From contig JAUQXD010000135.1 of the NCBI GenBank assembly GCA_030834835.1, positions 1-5,635 on the forward strand: a stretch of DNA of 5,635 nucleotides, given 5' to 3'. The notes under the pieces were generated by a model. The model was not told the origin of the DNA. It saw only the letters and a program-made list of their open reading frames with translations, and did no database searches. A program made the position numbers and the translations under genes. Each line of letters begins with the position of its first letter. The first letter of the stretch is position 1. This DNA is from Thermoflexales bacterium (lineage in GTDB: Bacteria; Chloroflexota; Anaerolineae; Fen-1058). This document shows positions 1-5,635 of the stretch, piece by piece.

Positions 1-1
1 C

Positions 2-757
2 GATCTGCCGCGCGGCCCGCTGGCCGTCACCTTCGATCGCGTGTCGTTCAGTTACTCGGAGGCAGAGCCGGTGTTGAAAGAGGTTTCGTTTACGTTACCG
101 GCGGGCCAGGTGTTGGGCGTGCTCGGTCGCACAGGAAGCGGCAAGACGACGCTGGCGCGCCTGCTGCTGCGCCTGTACGATGTGCAAGACGGCGAGATTT
201 GCCTTGAAAACAAGCCGGTTCGAGCAGTGCGCGACAGCAACTTGCGGCAGCGTGTAGGCATGATCACGCAGGATGTGCAGTTGTTTCACGCCAGCGTGCG
301 CGATAACCTCACATTCTTCGAGCCGGACGTGCCCGACGGCGTGCTGCGCGAGCAGTTGATCGATCTGGGTTTATGGCCGCGTATCAGCGCCCTGCCCGAT
401 GGACTGGACACCGAACTCGCGTCGGGCGGGCGCGGTCTATCGGCGGGCGAGGCGCAGTTGTTGACGTGCGCGCGACTATTCCTGCGCGATCCCGGTCTGG
501 TGATCATGGATGAAGCTTCGGCGCGGCTCGATCCGGCGACGGAACACTTGATCGAAGCGGCGATCGATCGGCTGCTGACCGAGCGCACGGGCATCATCAT
601 TGCCCATCGCTTGAAGACCGTGCTGCGCGCCGATCGCATTTTGATTCTCGAAGATGGCCGCATCATCGAAGAGGGCGAACGCGAAACGCTGCTGCGCGAT
701 CCGCAGTCGCGGTTTTATCAGTTGTTGCAGACAGGGCTGGAAGAAGTGCTGGCATAA
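2..757 (+). CDS. ABC exporter subunit A, C-terminal ATPase domain (5' partial)
   Basis: This is the nucleotide-binding domain of an ABC exporter half-transporter. The frame is open from base 2, so the start codon and membrane domain lie upstream of the window; the GTG at 41 is inside the domain and is not the start. Counting from base 2, the domain opens with [12 protein letters not shown] (residues 7-18), followed by Walker [10 protein letters not shown] (42-50), the Q-loop glutamine in ITQDVQLF (about 90), signature LSAGE (146-150), Walker B LVIMDE with catalytic Glu (166-171), D-loop SARLD (173-177) and switch His in IIAHRL (202). The signature departs from LSGGQ, while the catalytic Glu is kept. 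This complements the next gene, which has LSGGQ but Asp at the catalytic Glu, so the two probably form one heterodimeric exporter at the cytoplasmic membrane. The substrate cannot be told. It ends in TAA. Family assignment is very secure. Confidence 0.95.
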   Translation, partial: DLPRGPLAVTFDRVSFSYSEAEPVLKEVSFTLPAGQVLGVLGRTGSGKTTLARLLLRLYDVQDGEICLENKPVRAVRDSNLRQRVGMITQDVQLFHASVRDNLTFFEPDVPDGVLREQLIDLGLWPRISALPDGLDTELASGGRGLSAGEAQLLTCARLFLRDPGLVIMDEASARLDPATEHLIEAAIDRLLTERTGIIIAHRLKTVLRADRILILEDGRIIEEGERETLLRDPQSRFYQLLQTGLEEVLA

Positions 758-760
758 AGC

Positions 761-823
761 GATCCACGAAGGACACCAAGGCCACGAAGAAAAACTTAGT
801 GAACTTCGTGTCCTTCGTGGATC
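761..823. repeat. Perfect 16-bp inverted repeat between the two ABC genes
   Basis: The left arm GATCCACGAAGGACAC (761-776) is the exact reverse complement of GTGTCCTTCGTGGATC (808-823). A second short pair inside, CACGAAG (783-789) and CTTCGTG (804-810), could form an alternative stem. The CACGAAG-type unit recurs within the element. Five T's follow at 827-831, so the plus-strand RNA hairpin resembles an intrinsic terminator. However, the genes on both sides look like subunits of one complex, so full termination would be surprising. I recognise the sequence style as a dispersed repeat seen in intergenic regions of environmental bacteria; that is from memory, not a search. Confidence 0.85.
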
Positions 824-860
824 ATGTTTTTCAGGCGCAGACAAGCGAGCCGCGAATCAA

Positions 861-2633
861 GTGAAGACCTATCACTATCTCTGGCGCATGGTGCGCTATC
901 GATTCTGGCTGTACATGGCCGATGCCGTGACGTGGGCGCTGATTCATCTGGCCCCGCTGATCCCCGGCCTGATCTCGCGCGCCTACTTCGATACGCTGAC
1001 AGGCGAAGCGACGGCGACGTTGAGCGTGGAGAGCATCGTCGTCATCCTGCTGATGTTCGCTCTGGCGCGCATCGTCTTCTTTGTCACCGGCTTCATGGCC
1101 GATGCGCCGCATCGCTTCCACATGAGCCATCTGCTGCGCCACAATTTGTTCAAGCGCATCCTCGATCTGCCCGGTGCGAAGGCGCTGCCCATCTCGCCCG
1201 GCGACGCGATCAGCTATTTCCGCGATGACGCCAAACAGGTGGAAGACGGCATCAGTTGGACGCTGGACATGATCGGCATGATCCTGTTCAGCACATTGGC
1301 GTTGAGCATTCTGCTCAGCATCAACGCACAGATCGCGCTGCTGGTTTTTGCGCCGCTGGCTTTCGTCGTGGCGATCAGTCAGGCGGCCAGCGGGCGCATT
1401 CAGCGCTATCGGCGCGCCAGCCGCGAGACGGCCGCCGCCGTCAGCGACAGTCTGGGCGAGATGTTCGAGGCCGCGCAGGCCATCAAGGTGGCGGGCGCGG
1501 AAGATCACGTCATCGCCCACTTCCGAAAACTCAATGAAGCGCGCCGCGTCACCGCGTTGAAAGACGTGGTGTTTACCGAAGGGCTTAATTCCATTGCGGC
1601 CAGCACGGTCAGTCTGGGCACGGGTCTCATTCTCTTGCTCGGCGCGAACGCGATGCACAGCGGCGCGTTCACCGTGGGCGACTTCGCGCTCTTCGTGTAC
1701 TATCTCAACTTCGTCACCGATTTCACCCGCTTTTTCGGCATGTTTTTGGCCAATTACAAACAGAGCACGGTGGCCTTTGAACGGCTGAACACGCTGATGC
1801 AAGGCGCTTCGCCGCAGCACATCGTCGAACCGAACACACTGCATCTACTGGATCATCTCCCGCCGATCGCGCCGCCCACACTCCATGGCGAACGCCTGCA
1901 AACGCTGGACGTGATCGATCTCACGTATCGACATCCCGAAACGGGACGCGGCATCGAGCATATCAACCTCCGATTGGAACGCGGCTCGTTTACGGCCATC
2001 ACGGGTCGCATCGGTTCGGGCAAGTCCACACTTGTGCGCGTGTTGTTAGGCTTGCTGCCCAGAGACAGCGGCGAGATTCGGTGGAACGATGATGTCATTG
2101 CTGATCTCGCCTCGTTCTTCGTGACGCCGCACAGCGCCTACACGCCGCAGACGCCGCGCCTGTTTAGCGAGAGCTTGAAGGACAACATCCTGCTCGGTCT
2201 CGCCGCCGATGACGATCGGGTGCGGGCGGCGCTTCACGCCGCAGTATTGGATCACGACGTGGCTAATTTCGAGGACGGTCTCAACACGTTAGTCGGTCCG
2301 CGCGGCGTGCGGTTATCGGGCGGGCAGATGCAACGCGCGGCGGCGGCGCGGATGTTCGTGCGGCAAGCGGATTTGCTGGTGCTGGATGATCTATCGAGCG
2401 CGTTGGATGTGGAAACTGAGCGCATGCTGTGGGAACGACTCTTCACCGATCGGGCAGAGAAAACCGAGCGGCCCACGTGTCTCGTCATCACGCATCGCCG
2501 CGCGGCCTTGCGTCAGGCCGATCACATCCTCGTGCTGAAGGATGGCCGCATCGAGGCCGAGGGCACGCTGGACGATCTGCTGGCGACGAGTGAAGAGATG
2601 CGGTCGTTGTGGAGAAGCGAAGATTCCGAGTAG
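861..2633 (+). CDS. ABC exporter subunit B, membrane domain fused to ATPase, degenerate catalytic site
   Basis: This is a complete half-transporter of 590 residues, a normal size for a type IV (ABCB-like) exporter subunit. The GTG at 861 is the first usable in-frame start after the preceding stop; ATG at 888 is an alternative, and neither has a clear Shine-Dalgarno. Hydrophobic segments lie near residues 15-38, 57-78, 137-155, 156-177, 243-265 and 272-296, giving the usual six helices. The ATPase part has Walker [10 protein letters not shown] (382-390), Q-loop Gln430 in YTPQTPRLF, canonical signature LSGGQ (485-489), Walker B LLVLDD (505-510) and switch His545 in VITHRR. Asp510 (codon 2388-2390) replaces the catalytic Glu. 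The upstream gene keeps that Glu but has a poor signature, so all the defects fall in one of the two composite ATP sites, as in heterodimeric exporters such as TM287/288 or TmrAB. Substrate unknown; multidrug, lipid or peptide export are all possible. Confidence 0.95.
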   Translation: MKTYHYLWRMVRYRFWLYMADAVTWALIHLAPLIPGLISRAYFDTLTGEATATLSVESIVVILLMFALARIVFFVTGFMADAPHRFHMSHLLRHNLFKRILDLPGAKALPISPGDAISYFRDDAKQVEDGISWTLDMIGMILFSTLALSILLSINAQIALLVFAPLAFVVAISQAASGRIQRYRRASRETAAAVSDSLGEMFEAAQAIKVAGAEDHVIAHFRKLNEARRVTALKDVVFTEGLNSIAASTVSLGTGLILLLGANAMHSGAFTVGDFALFVYYLNFVTDFTRFFGMFLANYKQSTVAFERLNTLMQGASPQHIVEPNTLHLLDHLPPIAPPTLHGERLQTLDVIDLTYRHPETGRGIEHINLRLERGSFTAITGRIGSGKSTLVRVLLGLLPRDSGEIRWNDDVIADLASFFVTPHSAYTPQTPRLFSESLKDNILLGLAADDDRVRAALHAAVLDHDVANFEDGLNTLVGPRGVRLSGGQMQRAAAARMFVRQADLLVLDDLSSALDVETERMLWERLFTDRAEKTERPTCLVITHRRAALRQADHILVLKDGRIEAEGTLDDLLATSEEMRSLWRSEDSE

Positions 2634-2634
2634 A

Positions 2635-2684
2635 GGCAGACCCATGTGTCTGCCCGCGCGGTGGGCGAACACATGGGTTCGCCC
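2635..2684. repeat. Compact hairpin block between convergent genes, possible two-way terminator
   Basis: Three perfect inverted repeats compete here. GGCAGAC (2635-2641) pairs with GTCTGCC (2648-2654). GGGCGAAC (2663-2670) pairs with GTTCGCCC (2677-2684). ACCCATGTGT (2640-2649) pairs with ACACATGGGT (2669-2678), which excludes both others. The block starts two bases after the ABC stop and ends 14 bases before the SURF1 stop on the opposite strand, so it could end transcription from both sides. No strong U-tract follows on either strand, which weakens that reading. The GGGCGAAC...GTTCGCCC style resembles a family of dispersed palindromes I associate with Chloroflexota and similar genomes. Confidence 0.75.
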
Positions 2685-2698
2685 TTACAATTTGTCGA

Positions 2699-3478
2699 TT
2701 ACAAATCGAGATCAGGTTCGGCTTTGCGTTTGGCGGCATCGCGCTGCTGTTGTCGCACGAACAGCGGATAGCCCACGGCGAACACGACTGCAAACATAAA
2801 CCACTGCCCCGCATAGCCCAGATGCGAGCCTTCGCTGAGGTCGAGCGGGGACAATCCGGCGTAGGGCAACACGTTGTCCGGGTCGGTGTCTGGCGCTTGT
2901 TGAATGTAGATCGGCAGCAGCGGATACGGCACCTGCGCGCCGATAGCCTCGACGTTCGCTTTATTCCACGCCGTCAGGCGTTGGCCGGGGGCCGGCGTCG
3001 GATCGGTGGGGATGCCGATGCCGGTCTGATTGCGTGAGGTGCGAATCTGGCCGCGCACCTCAACCACGCCCGATTGAGCATACTGCGGCCACTGGCCGTT
3101 CTCGGCTTCTTCCAGCGGAATCCAACCCCGATCGACGAGTACCGCCCGATCACTCCCTGCGATATGCAGCGGCGTCAGCAAACGCGCGCCCAACGTGGCG
3201 TTCCACATCTGGCTGCGCAGTGCCACCTCTTGCGCAAAATCGAACTCGCCGCGCACGACGACGGAGCGATATTCCATGTTGGTCAGATCATCAATCGACG
3301 TATTGGCATCCAGCGTCAGCGGCGGCGCATCCAGTTGGGCCTGCACGCGGGCATTGTAGGCGCGGCGTTCGTCCAGCCGTTCAAGTTGCCAGATGCCGAG
3401 ACGCACCATCACGCCGATCGCGATGATGACAAGGACCGTGGCTACACGCCACTTGCGAACGAACAGAGTTTTGAGCAT
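2699..3478 (-). CDS. SURF1 family cytochrome c oxidase assembly protein
   Basis: This 259-residue protein fits the bacterial SURF1 (Shy1) family in length and layout. SURF1 is an integral membrane factor that helps assemble heme-copper cytochrome c oxidase, probably by handling heme a for subunit I. An N-terminal membrane helix (about residues 11-28) runs into LGIWQLERL (27-35), the family's LGxWQxxR motif. A large domain expected on the outer face of the membrane contains VLVDRGWIP (113-121) and AWNKANVEAI (170-179). The conserved HLGYAGQWFMFA (219-230) leads into the second membrane helix (about 223-241), followed by a short basic tail. ATG at 3478 places the first helix correctly and is preceded by a TATAAT box rather than a ribosome site. 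SURF1 often lies beside oxidase genes; here it stands between an exporter and a KAP protein, with no oxidase gene in view. Its presence implies aerobic respiration. Confidence 0.95.
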   Translation of the reverse strand: MLKTLFVRKWRVATVLVIIAIGVMVRLGIWQLERLDERRAYNARVQAQLDAPPLTLDANTSIDDLTNMEYRSVVVRGEFDFAQEVALRSQMWNATLGARLLTPLHIAGSDRAVLVDRGWIPLEEAENGQWPQYAQSGVVEVRGQIRTSRNQTGIGIPTDPTPAPGQRLTAWNKANVEAIGAQVPYPLLPIYIQQAPDTDPDNVLPYAGLSPLDLSEGSHLGYAGQWFMFAVVFAVGYPLFVRQQQRDAAKRKAEPDLDL

Positions 3479-3490
3479 GAAAGGATTATA
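3479..3490 (-). promoter_or_regulatory. Candidate -10 box (TATAAT) of the SURF1 gene, possibly leaderless
   Basis: Reading the minus strand, a perfect TATAAT (3490-3485) is followed by six bases, CCTTTC (3484-3479), and then the ATG at 3478. A start site six or seven bases after the -10 box would put the first RNA base at or beside the A of the ATG, giving a leaderless mRNA. The lack of a Shine-Dalgarno agrees with this. At 17-base spacing the -35 position reads ATGCGA, a poor match to TTGACA and lying inside the neighbouring repeat. The -10 match is exact, but a chance occurrence is possible. Confidence 0.4.
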
Positions 3491-3604
3491 GCGTAGGGGC
3501 GAGGCATTCGCATACGAATCCGCGTTGACCAGAATTCTGATCGCGGTTTCGATGCTGGCAGGCTGGATGTTGATGGCCGCGAAGCATGCCTCGCCCCTAC
3601 GCTA
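3489..3604. repeat. Composite palindromic element with perfect 19-bp arms
   Basis: The left arm at 3489-3507 (TAGCGTAGGGGCGAGGCAT) is an exact reverse complement of 3586-3604. Inside sits a second hairpin: CGAATCCGCG (3515-3524) against CGCGGTTTCG (3542-3551) with one mismatch, extended outwards by GCAT (3510-3513) and ATGC (3552-3555). At its tip is the palindrome CAGAATTCTG (3530-3539). The whole can fold as a branched or cruciform structure of about 116 bp. The GTAGGGGCGAGGCAT arm style resembles dispersed palindromes in Chloroflexota and other environmental genomes (from memory). No coding is seen. The left end overlaps two bases of the candidate SURF1 -10 box. Confidence 0.85.
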
Positions 3605-3619
3605 CGCCAAAATCCACGG

Positions 3620-3634
3620 CCGCGCTTCGCGCGG
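3620..3634. repeat. Short GC-rich hairpin CCGCGC-TTC-GCGCGG
   Basis: A perfect 6-bp stem (3620-3625 with 3629-3634) closes a three-base loop. On the minus strand it lies about 90 bases after the KAP-FGE stop and is followed, after a few bases, by a TTTT run near 3610-3613. It could be a weak terminator for that gene, another dispersed palindrome, or a chance GC-rich hairpin. A hairpin downstream of a variable region is a known DGR feature, but there it normally lies only a few bases past the homing site, so that reading is weak. Confidence 0.45.
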
Positions 3635-3641
3635 AAATCAA

Positions 3642-3669
3642 CCTTTAAGGAAAGGACAAGCCCCTTCCT
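3642..3669. repeat. Overlapping small hairpins in the intergenic repeat cluster
   Basis: CCTTT (3642-3646) can pair with AAAGG (3651-3655). Alternatively AGGAAAGG (3648-3655) can pair with CCCTTCCT (3662-3669) as an 8-bp stem with one G-U pair on minus-strand RNA and the loop ACAAGC. The two folds share bases and cannot coexist. This stretch continues the run of small palindromes begun at 3489, and nothing in it looks coding. Confidence 0.45.
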
Positions 3670-3683
3670 CAAACTCCATCCCC

Positions 3684-3735
3684 CAGAGTTCAGACCTTCA
3701 GAGTCTCCAGAGCGCAGAGACATCAGAAGCCAGAG
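3684..3735. repeat. Degenerate CAGA-rich tandem tract overlapping a gene end
   Basis: CAGA occurs at 3684, 3691, 3699, 3708, 3715, 3724 and 3731: seven copies spaced 7, 8, 9, 7, 9 and 7 bases apart. On the minus strand this reads TCTG or CTCTGG repeats. The tract contains the TGA stop (3725-3723) of the KAP-FGE gene and its last few codons, so the extreme C-terminus (about SGF) is encoded by repeat sequence. The 3479-3722 gap is therefore filled by four kinds of repeat, with no gene or RNA that I can recognise. Confidence 0.55.
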
Positions 3736-5635
3736 GCAAACGGGGCTACCACCAGCCGAAAACCGATATTGTAGTGACGACTGAACGGATAGTCGTAGTG
3801 GCGATAGGCACAGCGCGCGAACCTCTTGTCGTGGTTGAACGCACCCCCGCGCACCACCCGGCGCATATCGCTCGCCGCCGTTTCGCGCCCATCATCAATC
3901 TTATACGGATATGACTCGTAAAGTGAATGACACCACTCCCACACATTGCCGACCATATCCGCTACGTCGTACGGACTGTCACCGTGCGACGAATACACGC
4001 CCACGGGCGTGGTGCCGCCTCTGCCGCCTTCACTCGAATTACACTTGTTCTTGTCAAACTCATTGCCCCACGGCCACTCATTGCCGTATTCACCACGCGC
4101 CGCTTTCTCCCATTCGGCCTCGGTAGGCAGGCGCAGCGTCAAGTCCTTCAATTCACCTCGCAGCGTACCCGTTAGCCATTGGCAATACGCCCTCGCATCG
4201 TGCCACGAGACATTGACCACTGGATGATCGGCTTTCTTCTTCCGATCCTTTTCAAGACTGAATTTGTAGGCGGCGGTTTCGACAAACTGGGCAAACTTCT
4301 CATTCGTCACCAGGTTGCGGCCTATCCAATAATCATACGGAATCTCAACTGTGTGCTGCGGGCGCTCATTATCCTGCGCCAGTTGGTTATCGTCTTTGCT
4401 GCCCATCAGAAATTTGCCAGCCGACACACGGACAAATTCAAGGCCGCCCCACGTCTGCACGTTGGCGACGAGCGTCAATTCGCGCCCCCGGAAGTCTTTG
4501 GCAATGGGTCGATCCGATTCGGTGGGTTCAGAGGTGTCGTCAGACTCAGGCGTAGTTGCCTCAATCACGAGCGCCTCTTTCGCGCTTGGTGCGGTCACGA
4601 CTGGTGCGGGCACAGGCACGGCCGTCAGATGGATAAACGCCTCCAGCGCCGCAGGCGTGAATTGAACGTCAAAAGATTTGATCTCTTTCAGCGTGCGGCG
4701 CAGGCGCAGCGACCGCGCGTAATCTTGAAACGTCGCGTCCAAAGTGGCTTCACCCTGCGCCCACTTCAGCGCATCGCCGATGAACTTGTGGCGCAGGTCA
4801 ACATCGTCGATGGCTTTGACGCGCTCCACAAAATTCGGCGGCGCGGCCCGCATCAACACCTGCCAGCGGGTGAAGTCGTCGCGATGGATACCCTGGGCCT
4901 GTCCGCTGTTCTTCAACATGGCCCATTGCAAGTTCACGTCGTTGATGAAGGTCTTGACCTTGCGCGGATTGATCTCCGCGCCCGTGACCAACACCGACCA
5001 GTGGCGGCGCACTTCGTCATCCACCACCAACTTTGCCTCGGCGTTGTTCTGCAGGAAGTCGCCCATCTGATCGGTCAGTATCGGCGGCAGTTCGAAGCGC
5101 AGTTGAATGATCTTCTCCAGATAGTCGCTGGCGCTCTCACCAGTCAGGTGGATGTTCTGGTAGTGGCTGGTGACGGCCTCGCGGATCACGTTCGCATCCG
5201 CGCCCAGCACAAAGACGCAGCCCTGCTTGTCCAGAAACAACTTGATCGTTTCCAACACCTGCACCACTTTATCCGGCAGACAGCGGTCCAGATCGTCGAT
5301 GAAGATAACCAGCGCGCCTCTGGACTCATCAATCTTTCTGGGATCACCCGTGTCGTGAACCCACCGCGCGAGCAGTTCGTCCAATGCATCGGCGAAGAAG
5401 TCGAAGAAGGCCGTATTTTGAGCAAACGGCGTTTCCGTCTTGAACTTGTTGATGTCAAATTCAACGCCGGTCTCGTCCGCTTTGAGACTGAAGAAACTCA
5501 GGAACGTGGCGATGACGTCGCGCCTGGGGTAGTTCTTGTCCAGAACTTTGCTCCAGAATTTATTACCCAGCCCGCCGCTAGCCATCGTCGCCAGGATCAC
5601 CCGAATCAGCGCGGCCAGCAAATGATCTTCATTGG
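3723..5635 (-). CDS. KAP P-loop NTPase fused to FGE-sulfatase/C-type-lectin-like domain (5' partial)
   Basis: The minus-strand frame is open to the window edge, so the N-terminus with Walker A is missing. Residues are counted from the in-frame TTG at 5621, which is probably not the start. KAP features are Walker B ALVIFIDDLDRC (103-114) followed by PDKVVQVLETIKLFL, the strand GCVFVLGADANVI (134-146), YLEKIIQLRFELPP (167-180) and NPRKVKTFINDVN (218-230). A P/T/S/E-rich linker (334-372) joins an FGE/SUMF1-fold domain (396-624): VRVSAGKFLMGS, VTNEKFAQFVE (438-448), HPVVNVSWHDARAYCQWL (466-483), LRLPTEAEWEKAAR (496-509), GNVWEWC (558-564), VRGG (590-593) and NIGFRLV (618-624). The two FGE catalytic cysteines, expected shortly after the RGG motif, are replaced by His597 and Ala602 by eye, so formylglycine synthesis is unlikely and a binding role is likelier. 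KAP NTPases include Kidins220 and the phage-exclusion protein PifA. The end of the FGE domain resembles a DGR variable region. Domain calls are firm; biological role is inference. Confidence 0.9.
   Translation of the reverse strand, partial: NEDHLLAALIRVILATMASGGLGNKFWSKVLDKNYPRRDVIATFLSFFSLKADETGVEFDINKFKTETPFAQNTAFFDFFADALDELLARWVHDTGDPRKIDESRGALVIFIDDLDRCLPDKVVQVLETIKLFLDKQGCVFVLGADANVIREAVTSHYQNIHLTGESASDYLEKIIQLRFELPPILTDQMGDFLQNNAEAKLVVDDEVRRHWSVLVTGAEINPRKVKTFINDVNLQWAMLKNSGQAQGIHRDDFTRWQVLMRAAPPNFVERVKAIDDVDLRHKFIGDALKWAQGEATLDATFQDYARSLRLRRTLKEIKSFDVQFTPAALEAFIHLTAVPVPAPVVTAPSAKEALVIEATTPESDDTSEPTESDRPIAKDFRGRELTLVANVQTWGGLEFVRVSAGKFLMGSKDDNQLAQDNERPQHTVEIPYDYWIGRNLVTNEKFAQFVETAAYKFSLEKDRKKKADHPVVNVSWHDARAYCQWLTGTLRGELKDLTLRLPTEAEWEKAARGEYGNEWPWGNEFDKNKCNSSEGGRGGTTPVGVYSSHGDSPYDVADMVGNVWEWCHSLYESYPYKIDDGRETAASDMRRVVRGGAFNHDKRFARCAYRHYDYPFSRHYNIGFRLVVAPFASGF
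3756..3839 (-). other. Candidate DGR variable region at the C-terminus of the KAP-FGE gene
   Basis: Residues 595-622 carry 14 NNY codons that can all come from AAY by changes at A only: TTC AAC CAC GAC (595-598), TTC (601), CAC TAC GAC TAT (608-611), TTC AGT (613-614) and CAC TAC AAT (616-618). They alternate with framework codons (GCG CGC TGT GCC TAT CGC, CCG, CGT) and end in ATC GGT TTT CGG (IGFR), where a DGR's homing sequence would sit. This is the usual location and fold for DGR targets. No template repeat or reverse transcriptase is in the window, and ordinary FGE-fold proteins can look similar, so this is a hypothesis. Confidence 0.4.

Noticed and set aside
41..757. GTG at 41 as the real start of a stand-alone ATPase
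   Set aside because: The codons before it (LAVTFDR) are the normal beginning of an exporter ATPase domain, and the frame is open to the window edge.
654..860. Extending ABC subunit B upstream to 654
   Set aside because: The frame is open, but the extension overlaps the 3' end of subunit A and translates the inverted repeat into a low-complexity peptide (HEGHQGHEE). Subunit length and first-helix position favour the GTG at 861.
831..1844. Long minus-strand open frame (337 codons) opposite the membrane domain of ABC subunit B
   Set aside because: It lies antisense to a firmly identified gene. The composition is rich in H, R, Q and D with no recognisable domain, as expected of a shadow frame in GC-rich DNA.
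2609..3037. Plus-strand open frame covering the hairpin block and the antisense of SURF1
   Set aside because: It begins inside ABC subunit B, reads through the repeat and then runs antisense to SURF1. The peptide resembles a repeat-derived translation and no known protein.
2635..3604. A CRISPR array in the intergenic regions
   Set aside because: The repeats are inverted pairs. There are no direct repeats of regular length separated by unique spacers.
3479..3722. DGR template repeat or avd/reverse transcriptase genes downstream of the candidate variable region
   Set aside because: The invariant stretch GCGCGCTGTGCCTATCGC occurs only once in the window, in the gene itself. The downstream gap holds only palindromes and CAGA repeats, and the next gene is SURF1.
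3900..4700. Base-composition shift suggesting the FGE domain was recently acquired
   Set aside because: Hand counts of single 60-base lines gave 29 and 28 GC at 4201-4260 and 4381-4440, against 36 at 4861-4920 and 5041-5100. However, 4081-4140 in the FGE part gave 39, so there is no consistent step at the domain boundary.

Overview
The window looks like bacterial chromosome of moderately high GC, probably from an aerobic or facultatively aerobic environmental lineage. A SURF1-type cytochrome oxidase assembly gene, GTG starts, a paired ABC exporter and short palindromic repeats in every gene gap together suggest Chloroflexota. That placement is an inference from general style, at about even confidence; no marker gene fixes it.

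Layout. Positions 2-757 (+) hold the C-terminal ATPase half of an ABC exporter subunit that starts outside the window. Positions 861-2633 (+) hold a complete second ABC exporter subunit. Their degenerate motifs are complementary, so they read as the two halves of one heterodimeric exporter with one working and one degenerate ATP site. The 103-base gap between them contains a perfect 16-bp inverted repeat. Positions 2635-2684, between convergent genes, carry a block of competing hairpins. Positions 2699-3478 (-) encode a complete SURF1 protein with two membrane segments; a TATAAT box sits six bases before its ATG.

Positions 3479-3722 contain no gene. They are packed with repeats: a 116-bp palindromic element with 19-bp arms, two smaller hairpins and a tract with CAGA every 7-9 bases. 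Positions 3723-5635 (-) encode the C-terminal part of a large KAP-type P-loop NTPase fused through a P/T/S/E-rich linker to a formylglycine-generating-enzyme (FGE/SUMF1) or C-type-lectin-like domain. The N-terminus with Walker A is cut off by the window edge.

The KAP-FGE fusion is the most interesting item. Its FGE domain lacks the catalytic cysteines. Its last 30 or so residues have the codon pattern expected of a diversity-generating retroelement (DGR) variable region: many NNY codons that could derive from AAY, set between conserved framework codons and ending in an IGFR motif. No reverse transcriptase or template repeat lies in the window, so this is a candidate only. If it is right, the protein would be an NTPase coupled to a diversifiable binding domain, as proposed for some bacterial conflict systems.

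The exporter, SURF1 and KAP-FGE genes have no evident shared function. They appear to be adjacent units separated by repeats.
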